The translations under genes and the position numbers were made by a program. A DNA stretch of 64,000 nt from Phoronis australis (Eukaryota; Phoronida; Phoronidae), in contig NMRA01000055.1 of assembly GCA_002633005.1 (NCBI GenBank), forward strand, positions 800,282 to 864,281. The letters are read 5' to 3'. Positions 39,301-49,300 of this stretch are shown here, one piece after another. The notes under the pieces are model-generated. The model saw only the letters and a program-made list of their open reading frames with translations, had not been told where the DNA came from and did no database searches. Every line of letters starts with the position of its first letter. The first letter of the stretch is position 1.

Positions 39301-39462
39301 GATAGGCCTGCGAGTGGACAGTCTAGACCTAGAAGTGCACAGTCCAGGCCTGGCAGTGCACAACTAAGACCTGAGAGTGCGCACTCCAGGGCTGGCAGTT
39401 CTAATGTCAAGTCTGGTCAACAGTTGATTCTAGGTACTGCAGAAGATGAATCTGTTGTGTAA
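30351..39462 (+). CDS. Multi-pass membrane protein with C-terminal Arg-Pro-Ser heptad repeats
   Basis: I do not recognise a named family with certainty. Coding exons: 30351-31599, 32143-32298, 32833-33018, 34234-34380, 35619-35723, 36256-36422, 37497-37606, 38829-39462; phases agree and the product is 917 residues. The cytosolic N-terminus has a possible acidic-dileucine sorting signal (ESYPLL, 11-16). Hydrophobic segments lie near 69-93, 145-170, 186-206, 236-260, 312-331, 335-354, 362-382 and 398-428. WPWPQ followed by FNIDVW after the first segment, two Cys (209, 230) in one loop, and a YYRP...LLLKF segment before a pair of helices recall the 7TM module of TRP-like or ephrin-receptor-like-repeat membrane proteins (inference). 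The remaining half is cytosolic: a basic helical region, an acidic stretch (ESDSDDEFLDNLDSW), then RPxSAQx repeats. There is no signal peptide or large ectodomain. The start follows an upstream 5'UTR exon ending at 29892. Confidence 0.8.
33261..33496. mobile_element. Family B inverted-repeat element
   Basis: The left end tacggtaaaatctcaccagt and the complement of the right end, tatagtaaaatgtcaccaat, pair as terminal repeats; length is 236 bp. It lies in the intron 33019-34233 of the membrane-protein gene. Confidence 0.65.
34823..35541. mobile_element. About 700-bp inverted-repeat element, family D
   Basis: The left arm around acagtgttgtaccagacggc and the complement of the right arm, around acaatgtgtatcagacggcc, continue into matching A/T runs. 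The interior includes tgctttcagaaaat, gcagacttgt and caggtcc blocks also seen near 3050-3240 and 48830-49160. It takes up more than half of the 1238-bp intron 34381-35618. A single N at 35530 interrupts the right arm. Confidence 0.55.
36709..37096. mobile_element. Family C interspersed element
   Basis: The sequence from acagtaagatttttacaatt to gaagaatttttactttaag has matching inverted ends and is repeated in the same orientation at about 62588-62990 (shared blocks atagctgccaa, caattcttgaatttg, gaccttgagcaa). A partial inverted copy is at 57937-58075. Intron 36423-37496. Confidence 0.6.
39118..39399 (+). repeat. 21-bp coding minisatellite encoding about 13 RPxSAQx heptads
   Basis: Within the last exon the protein repeats a seven-residue unit, for example RPDSAQQ, RPESARQ, RPGSAQE, RPRSAQS. 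Units differ by substitutions but never in length, and no stop occurs. Each unit carries an R-P-x-S site of the kind preferred by basophilic Ser/Thr kinases. No Cys, aromatic or Trp residue occurs, so the tail is almost certainly disordered. Confidence 0.9.
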
Positions 39463-39995
39463 CACCAAAGACTTGAGCTTGTTACATACATATACTGATA
39501 AAATTGAATTTGTTATGTTTAGTGCAGTTTTAGGTTCTTCTTTCCATTGTTGACCAAAACGAGTTTGGACCATGTCTATCCTCACACAACTCTCTTACAG
39601 TAACTATAAAATTTGATTTTGATTGTCAAAACAGCATGCTGTTGTTCAAATGTTTTTCTTTTCAAAGTCTTAAGTAAATTTTTTCAACTTTTTATATTGT
39701 AAACGTTATTAGTGAATTGTTCAACTTTAGGAAGGGCGTGCCTTGGTTACCAATCTTTCGTCGCTTTTTTGTTTACTTTCAGTTGTACGAAATTAATGTT
39801 TATACAATCTACCACACTTAACCCATTGCATATCTAAACAGACTTCATCATGTTTTGTTCGACTCAAATTACAAAATTGATCAGTTTTTGTTTTCGTTTT
39901 CATCACGATCTGTATGGTGATGAATTGAGTGAGGTAGCCTCTGTGATTAAACAGCTTGTAAGCCTCCATTCTATCCATGAAGCGAATTTTTGATT

Positions 39996-40250
39996 TAGAC
40001 CACTTGCAGCTATTAAGCTGGTTTCAACTTGTTTCCCCGAGATGAGAAATGATTTTTAATCTTTCAAAGAACTGGGTGTTTATTTCTTGAAACCGTGCTC
40101 AGAACATAAAGTGACACGCCACGAAAAGCCAACTTGTACAGCTCGTCTTGGGCAATAACGAACCATCAGTTCTTTTGAAACCATGAAATCACCTTGACTA
40201 AAAAACAGTTGGAGACAAATTTCGCAACGGTACGCGATCTAAATTGGATG
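39996..40250. mobile_element. Family E inverted-repeat element
   Basis: gatttagaccacttgcagct at the left and, on the complement, caatttagatcgcgtaccgt at the right are the terminal repeats, related to the element at 10338-10606. Inner blocks aagacgagctgtacaag and tggcgtgtcac match too. It lies in the probable 3'UTR of the membrane-protein gene. Confidence 0.55.
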
Positions 40251-40587
40251 TTTTTTTGTGATGGGAGGTATTTTTTGCCATTTTTATTTGAAATTGTTCT
40301 GTGCGCTCAGATTTTTCATAATTTTTAGTCATTCCATATTTTTATTATCTGTATAATTGTGCTTGCTAAGTCGTTTATTAGTTTTTTCATATCTTCTATT
40401 ATTAAGCATTCATCTCTGCAGTCGAGTACCGTTTTATTTGTGATTTTTAACAATAATCAATATTTGCTGGTATATGCTGGTCATATATGAAGAATCATCG
40501 TAATGTTTTAAATTTTGTACTTTGTTATATATATCTGGAATAAACACATTTAACTTCAAACTATTGTGGCTATTGATAGCAGGCAAT

Positions 40588-40685
40588 AGTTCGATAGAAT
40601 GTGCTTACATTTTGAGAACCAGTTTGATGCCCGTTATTCAGAGGAGAAAAGTGGTTCTCAAAATGTGAGCACATTATATCCGACC
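40588..40685. mobile_element. Family A hairpin MITE
   Basis: Inner arms cattttgagaaccag and ctcaaaatg enclose gatgcccgttattcagagga; the outer arm gaatgtgcttaca pairs with tgtgagcacattatatccga. About 98 bp. It directly follows the putative polyadenylation site of the membrane-protein gene. Confidence 0.65.
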
Positions 40686-41173
40686 ATTTACCTAGTAGTA
40701 CATGTAGACCCGGTGTTCTCAAATATGCAAACCACCATGGACCTAATGGAGTCCATCTGTAGACCTTTCTACAGGCCAAATCAAAGGAGGCTGCCATTCA
40801 GTGATTGCATAACTTGAGGTGCTGCTAACATCAGGTATCCCAATGGTGTTCAGCAAGGGGAGACAACTCTACTGCACAGAGCGAATGTTACAGCCTGCAA
40901 GTTCAAAGGGAAGATTCTCCTCCACTTTTTTCCAGTTTTGAAGTTTGCAATTCCAACTTAACCTAACTACCACTGCGCGTTACTTTCAAAGTGAAATAAG
41001 GAAGCTATATGGCAAAAAATTTTCAAGATAAAAAGCTTAACAAATGAACAAGCCCGAGATTAAACAAGCTTGAAGGCTGGGTGGTGTGGTTAGACAATAC
41101 CACCATTACTCGATCTCATCTTTCCTCGGCGGGAAATAAGCACAGTAGTGGAGACACCAAACGGAATGTTTTT

Positions 41174-41232
41174 ATTTTGAGAACCAGTTTGCCACTTGTT
41201 ATTCAGTGGAGAAAAAACTGGTTCTCAAAATG
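41174..41232. mobile_element. Family A hairpin MITE core
   Basis: attttgagaaccagttt and aaactggttctcaaaat pair perfectly around a loop containing ttattcagtggaga. The outer arms are poorly kept. Confidence 0.7.
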
Positions 41233-43168
41233 CGGGACACTATAAGTGACTTTTACCAACAACAACACAGAATCGAGTTTGATAACAACAAATGCTTTCA
41301 ACCGAAGATTAATTTGTTTTTATTTGCAAGTACACTTCTCTAACGTTACATATCTTGATTGACAACATTCACTAGGGTTACCATGGTTACAGAATATTGG
41401 TGTTGAGCGCACACAAACCAAAACTGCAACCATTAATCACAGGAAAGATAAATTGTTCGAATGTCTACCATATCTGCATTTCTGATTGTTTCTGCCAGAA
41501 CACTTCTGCGCCAAAGCATCATTTGTAAAACACAATGCCAAACCACTCGGTGTCTAAACCTTATTAAATTATACTGGCGTACGTATATCTCTGTATGCAC
41601 CACATGTTGTTACAAGCGCTCAATAGCACAACCAAGTGCTCCGTCTCTAAGATAGTGAATCGATACCCTAAAAACCTCCCGCTCTCCCTAACAGGTTTAC
41701 GCTATTCAGTAATATTGCACACAAATTACCAAAAATCATGGTCTACAAATTCGGACAAGCCAGGCACAAAAACTTTCAATTGTTGCACAGAAAGGTGAAC
41801 ACTGACAAGAGCGCACTTCACTAGAAATGAGGTCTACGATTCTACATTTCATTCATCAATTTGACAAAACAACTCAAGAAAGCAAATACACACTGTGTGG
41901 TTTGAATGCAATTGCACCGAAACTGTAATCGGTGTACCAAGTTAGGATAGGTGAACTGCTCGCCAGAAGAGCCCAGTCAAATGCAAGATGACACGGATAC
42001 TTAGGAACTGTTGCAAAAATGCAAACATTTAGGTCTTCTAAATCTTTTAAGCCAAGAATTTAAGACTCTGTATGTAGTCAGATACAACAGATGTAAATCA
42101 GATTCCGCACCAAAAAGGAAGTGAAACGACCTCTGTTGACCAGAGTAAGAACCTGCTTGAAAACACGTCTGCTCAGATGTCTAAATGTTTTCATGACATA
42201 CCTCTGGATGTCACTGCGTGTCTCTAGATGTCATTGTAAGGTGTATTTTCAATTTCTTTCAGTACTGACGTACATCATGTGAAGCCATTGCAATAAAAAC
42301 GTGGGATAATATGCCAATTAGATGTAAAAACGTCACCCCCCATCCGTGAATTTATAACATCAGTATAAGTCTTAAAGAAATAAAAACTATGCGCAGAAGA
42401 AAAATTTTGCAAAACTCTTTAACACAACAGAGCAGTTGCAATGCGACAGGAATGCCTAAAAGCTTGCAAAAATTGAACACAAAAATATTTTTCAAGTTTC
42501 AAATCAGCAGGAATGTTCAAGACTCAAACTCACGATGCGCGAAAGAGCAAAAAACGAATGTGATACCTCGAGAATTTTTTAACGTCTCCAAGAGTCAACT
42601 GAACACAGATCTACGAAGCAAATAAAGCACACTTAGACAGTCATTTTGTACAATACGTACACACAAAACAATCTACCGCAAGACCACGGTTAGAGCTAAG
42701 ACATAAAATTAGTAAATGCACCAATTCCCGATCTAGTGAAAATACCACACGATTTAAACTACCGTACGTGTCACGCTTGCACTTTCCACTTCGAATTTTC
42801 GCCAGTTGGCAGCCATTTTCACTAAATTGCTATATACACCAATAAATTTGTATATTTCCTCTTTGTTAACGACATCAACATACTGGGTGTTTAGAAAACA
42901 AGCTGCTGACTGTAATGTATCTTTTCTTTCCCTGCCCATGACACTAGTCTGCTTATTTTGAAACACCCAGCGTCTTCCAGCCTATATCAGCAGCCTTTCA
43001 ACTATTGAGTCATCAAAGATGACAAGTTATACTCACATATACATACAAACACATACTTTGATTACCGAGATTTTTCACAGCTGCATGATGGGTAAATTAC
43101 ACATGTGAGGTCAAAGTTCATGAGATTATTTAACCTAGACCATTTGGCCAGTGCGCAGGTGGCGCCAT

Positions 43169-43359
43169 CTAGCAGCTACAGTTGTTTTCCTGTGGGTTGG
43201 TATTCTCGGTCAGTCTCGTGCCTTTGTGTTGGTTGTTGACGATCGTCGGGTCCGAGTCAAGACTTTCCGACATTTTATCGCATATGATGTCGACGAGTCG
43301 CTCAAACACAGCTTTGACGTTAATGTTTTCCTTCGCTGATGTCTCAAAGAATTCCAAAC
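43169..43359 (-). CDS. Rab3: Rab3 last coding exon (SAK motif, hypervariable tail)
   Basis: 191 nt, opened by an attttag acceptor and closed by a TAG stop. It encodes [20 protein letters not shown], the alpha5 helix, and a hydrophilic tail ending in the prenylation motif CSC. The same two-base start fits all three alternative exons. Confidence 0.95.
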
Positions 43360-46300
43360 CTAAAATTGTTGACATGAAGAAAGTGTGACAGGATTCAAGA
43401 CTGTATAGAGTACAAAAGATAAGCAAGGCACTGTCATAGCAAACTTGTTCTCAGAATGTCTGAATCAGTCTTATTAGTTTTGAAACAGGCTAGGAATGGA
43501 CGGGGTCAGGTAACTTTGACCAAAGCATACCTCCAGTGCAACATGGAATGTTTCACATATTGTACACCTCTAGTTGGTTCCCACTCAGTAACTATGTACA
43601 GTAAAATTTCACCAGTATACGACACAATATGGCTGACAGATGACTTTTTATGTTCACATTTTTTCGTATAAAATAACGTATAGCACAATTAATGGTTTAC
43701 CATGTTCAACTTTTGTATATCTACCTTCCCACAAAATTTTAAAAACTTTGGAGAATTAACGATTCTAGAAGACCACGAAAAAAAGAAACGGGCAATTTTA
43801 GCTGTTATTTTTTCCAAAAGTGTTGATTTCACTACTATAAGACCACGCTGAGAATTGTCTTGGTGTGACCGCTTCCTTAGTAGCATGACCACTAAAAAGC
43901 TTCAAAAACCTTTCTCTTACCTGCATTTCACTGTCCTGTACTGACCATTGCTAGTGTATCTTATTTCACAACAGATCACAAAGAGAAATATTTCGTGACT
44001 GATCATTTAGAGTAATTCACACACATTTGAAATACTTCGATTGCAATGTTTAATTACAGAAAATGAGGCCAGAATAAAAATGTTAAAATTTCTGAATTGT
44101 GTAAGATATGATGAATGAAAATCTGCTTGCAACAATTCTGATTATGTCACAAATAATAAACCAAAACCTGAACTCAACATCTCACTAGATCATCATTGAA
44201 ATGAAAGAGCAACGGACTGTCTGCCTTTAAAATTTTGCAACCTAGAGGAAAGCCGAGTCTCGGTTGCCTAGGGAGGTTAGGTTCCATTGAGTGAACAGCG
44301 TGAGTCGTGCATTGAGGTGCAGTCTGGGTAATTTTATGGATTTACCATTATCCTATAGTCAACCCACATACATATTATGTGAATGGAATAGGTAATAATC
44401 AGGATTCCAAGCGATAACGCATAATTGAAGCCGGATAAGAAAAAGGATACTTTAAGAAAATTGAAGCATACCAGCATCCCCATAAATACTAGGAATGTTG
44501 GTTAAATCAACACAATGTTGAAACAGTTGCCAATTTAGGATACATGTCAACACGTAAATATTAGCATGCACATTCAAAATTTCCGTGAAGTTGCAGTTTT
44601 TTGATTATGAATTGTCATGCCTACACAATGACAAGTGACCAGGCGAAGGATACAACCATGTAAAACACACATCCAGGTTAGATATACTAAGTTTGCTAGG
44701 AAACTACAGACAAAATGCAACTACTTAATAATCTGCTCTCTGGTTATAAGGTTCCATGCCCAAAGCCAACTGTATCATGTATAAGTCGATTTGGTAGTGG
44801 TGAATTTCGCTAACTATGTTACCACTTTAGAACAGTTAAGCGGGTTCATGGTAATGCCGTTCAACTTAATTCAATTAATTGCTTCAAACCTGTCAACGAA
44901 CTTCTATTCATTTACAAATTTTTGGCCCGATTCATTTCTCAGCAGAGTGCGTTAACCAAGACCACTACAGCAATGACTACACTACACACATGTGTAACAG
45001 GACATAAAGAAACCTTAACTGCAGTGTACATAATGGCCGTATAAACATTCAGTTCACTGTCAAAGATTAGTATGAAATACAGTGTGGAGAGCTTTGCAAA
45101 TTTAAACACGTTTATTACTGCTTTAGAATCGGAGACCTCCACAAGAAGATCAAATCATGAAATCTGCATAGTCATGCGTGTGCAGAACGTTTGAAAGTGA
45201 ATTATCTCCCCTCAATCCTGCAGTCAGCCATTAATCCATCCGGAACACCTGGAGTATTTTCGTAGCCTCAAATTTCGCCTCTAGGGTGAACATTGTCTGC
45301 GAGTGTGCGAACTTCAGTCATATGTTAAGTCAAACGAGGGAATGACTGGCCATATGACTATAATTCGGAGAGACGCCGAAATCACTCAATTCCAACTGAA
45401 AGTTTTTGACGCATAGGAGTCGGTTCTGGATGCCATTAATCTAATGCTGGCAGTGGCAAAAGCAGAAAAAGTAAAATATTCAGAGTTACTTAAAGTCACT
45501 TGAAAAAAGATTCAAGGTGACAGTCTTTTACACAGACTTTGTTTAAAGTAGCAAGCCACGCACGGAAACAGTCAAATGCATGAGTTATAGTAGAAAGGCA
45601 ATTAATTCTACATGCAGATTAAAAACCTGTTGGCATTGCATTAGTTGATCAAGAGGAAAGAAATTCAAAGAAAAATTTTGCAATCTCAAATTGCTTACGG
45701 CAATTGCCTATATCCGTCACAAAGGATCCATTTTCTTAAAGTATTACTTATAGACATATAAAAACTAAATGTTTTTGAAACCCCTGAGGGTCACAGAAGC
45801 TTATGTCCACAAAATGATACTCAGAGATGTTCCTAACCGTGTGACTGCATTTTTTCTAAAAATCTTAATTTTTCACCGAGACCAACATAATTTCCCTAAG
45901 CAAAAATAGTTTTTGCATGAAACAAATTCTGTTCCATTATTCTATCAGCTACAAAAGGGATTTTAAGGCCTTATAGCTCAAGAACTCCACTGTAAAAATG
46001 TAAGACATCAAAACAGAAGTCTCACTTTTTGACAGATGAGCTCTCAGACTAAAAGACCTCAAAAAAAAATTTCAGACTTCCTTTCGGAGCCTATAGAATC
46101 AAAAAAAAAACAATTGCAATTTTCAAACCAAAGAATTCATATTTGTGGAAAATATGAAGATCTACAAAAATCATGATTTTTTAGATAAAAACACAATAAA
46201 GTGATTACAAACATCAAGGCATTGCTTTAGAACACAGAATCAGATTCCGTTATCATCAAGGACATGAAAAATGCAGTATAATGAGTCTGCTATTGATACG

Positions 46301-49300
46301 TAAAAGATTATTTAAGAAATTCAATCCTGAATAATGAAAGAGACCTATTAAGGCGTTCAGTCATAGAAGTGAAATTTCAAGTAGAGACGACTAATCCATT
46401 ATTCTAATTGCTCAGAGACTAAACTGAACAATTTTTAATAACGATATCAATTTTGCTGTAAGAAATTTATATAGATTACTGCATGTTAAAGTTATAACCA
46501 CCAGGTAAGCGCCGTCAATAAAGCCGACAACCACGGACAAAGCAAGCACTTCAGACACAAAGTGAGAGGACAGATATCACCCGCAGCACCATCACCATGA
46601 CTATGACCTCCACGGCCGTGACTCGCCTAGTTATTACCTAGCTGGTCAGCCAGATGCTTGCCCCGTTCCTTCGACACGACCCTCTCGTCCTCCAAATCGC
46701 ATTTGTTACCCACTAGCACCACCTGGGCATTGTCCCATGAGTACGTCCTAATCTGTGTGGACCTGGAAAAGACACGTCATCGACCGTCTACAGGGGACCT
46801 GTGTGTCATACCCTACCTAGACGATCCGCGAGTTGCTTCGCGCGCTCCGTCGAAATGACTCGCTCGTCCTCAAGGTCACACTTGTTGCCGACAAGCACGC
46901 AGCGGGCGTTGTCCCACGAGTACATCTTGATCTGCGTGCACCTGCAAAAGACACGTGACACCGGCCGTCTACAGGGGGTACGACGCTGCGTCCTGCCACC
47001 TAGTGTTGCCGGTGGATATCATGCCAAGGTGTTCTCGCACCCACCAGGGATCAACCTCATCAAAGAACAAATGACAATGTGACTCAACGAATTTTCTGTT
47101 TTGAATAGTCACTAACATTTAGCAACTGTACTTTCAAATCTGGCAGTATTCGAATTTTGAGAAAAATGTCTCCAAAGGTGAGCAGTTGGAGACAAAAGTA
47201 TGGGTTTAGGTTATCTATGAGGAACTGCCACAGGTTAGGTAGACTCCCACCTGGGCATGACTGACCACACGGCAGAGAGAAAGACGAGAGAGAGAAGAAA
47301 GCTCAGCGAAGGACAACAGATAACTAAAGAGCAGTGGCGCCAACATAAGTCACTCCCGAGGCCAGACCTACCTAACTCCTCGGCAAGCTTGCGGCCCGCC
47401 TTGGTCGAGACTACGCGCTTGTCTTCCATGTCGCACTTATTTCCAATGAGCGCAACGGTGGTGTTGGCCCAGGCATGGGTATTAATATTGGTCACCCTGG
47501 AGCAGACAACAGAGGGAGCAACTAAAACACGGTGGTGCGTGCGTAAGTGCACAACAAAGGAAAAGGAGGTAATTCAGTCTATGCTCACTAGGTGGTGCCA
47601 TCTTGCACAAGGATGAACAGTTCGGAATGGGAGGAACCCAAAAGCTGTCTACGTATGCTAGAGGCATCTGAGGGACTAAACATGCAATGGTGGAGAGAAG
47701 GGCAAACAAAAAGTTGTGTATCAAGGTGAGCCATTTTAGCTTGTGTTTACAATAGCAGGAGATGAGCTCAAATGAATGGAGTGGTCAGACCTTATTAGCA
47801 CAGGTAAAGAGTTGTATTACCAAGACTAAGGATAGGGGTCTCTGCAGGTACATATTTGGCCGTGTTTAAATCAGGGAGGCTAGAAATCACCAACAATTAA
47901 ATTTATGCGAAATCAGTGAGGGACAATAAATTATTTTTCCACATAAATTTTGGTGTACAAAATCACGCAGCTGTGCAAAATAAGTGGAGAATTACCGTAT
48001 TTCCACACAAGGTGGCAGCAGGGATCATGGTTCCACACAACTACCAGCAATCTTATACGTAGCATTTTACAAAATAATACACCATAATTATGTACTTGTC
48101 AAATGAATATAAACGTTTCAGTTTTAGACCTCCAAATGAGTTACGAGTTTCTGACTTTTCTTCCTCGTGAAGACTGAAATCAATCTCAGCGCGGAAAGAA
48201 CATCAACATAGTAATTCTCCACTTTTTGCCAAATTTGTCATTTTCCCCGTTTTCAAAGGCCAACTACTTTATTGCAATTAATGGAAAATTTACCAAAAGT
48301 TTGTTTTGTGACATCTACACAGTACAAACCATGCTAAGTAAATGACTAAAACTTTCCTAATCATTTAATTCTGTGGACAAATTTGACAAAACAGAATTTT
48401 ACCTGTTGGCCATTTCGTGTGTTTAACAAGTGAAAAATTACCGCAAATGAGGATATTTAAATCAGGCTCCATTTAGAACAAAATCTGGTCTGTGTACCTA
48501 GCACTACCTTCAACATTTCATTTTTGCCAATAATTTCATGAAACAAATTTTAAAGAAATAGTTTCAACTTATTCCGAAAACGATCCTCAATCACCAGGAT
48601 GTCAAACTGTTTTCAAAATAAATCAGAATTTAGTTTAGGAATTTTAAAGCCTAATGTCCAAATTTTGATGGTATATCACAAATTTAAAACTTTTGGATAT
48701 AACTGCACCGTTCTATAAAATGCTGTGAGCACTTGCTTTCAAAATGTTGAACTTTTGCATGATAGGGTATCAAAAATAGGACTTTTTAAGATTTTTATGA
48801 AAATAATTAAAAGCTACATAAAAGGAAAATGAAACCATAATTCAAATCTATTACAGAATTTTTGAGATTTCATTGTGAAAATAATAATTCAAAAAACTAT
48901 AACAGCCTTTTTGAGATTTCAATGAGAACATTAATTTTGTATAACAAGAAATACCATTGTTTTGCAAAAAATTGACAAAAATACATGGTTACGTGACCCA
49001 ACTAGTGGCAGACTGGTGCATAGTCAATATCAAATTCTACAGCCTTAGTTTGTGCTTTCAGAAAATTTATACTTTTTCCGACTTACAATCAATAGTTCTG
49101 GCTAAATATAGTCTACTCGATAAGGTCCTGCAATAGCCTTGATACGGATTAAGTTTCATGGTACAATTGGTCCACTTCATGCAAACAGCCATTCAGATAA
49201 AACGTATTTTTCTTACTTCAATTAAATCCCTTGGCCGTTCGGATCCGGATCCGACTTATGAGTTTTACTGTATATCAGTTAAGGGCTGAGATATTGTATG

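Larger units (their letters stand above)
39463..43168. other. Convergent 3' spacer between the membrane-protein and Rab3 genes
   Basis: About 3.7 kb. The plus-gene 3'UTR probably ends after AATAAA at 40539-40544. The stretch holds a family E element (39996-40250), two family A hairpins (40588-40685 and 41174-41232) and the 3'UTR of Rab3. No further exon is visible. Confidence 0.55.

Noticed and set aside
39002-39410. Other-frame and antisense ORFs over the heptad repeats
   Set aside because: A 21-bp repeat keeps all frames open together; only the RPxSAQ frame joins the upstream exons.
46658-47082. Plus-strand frames over the alternative Rab3 exons
   Set aside because: They are antisense shadows of GC-rich coding sequence on the minus strand.
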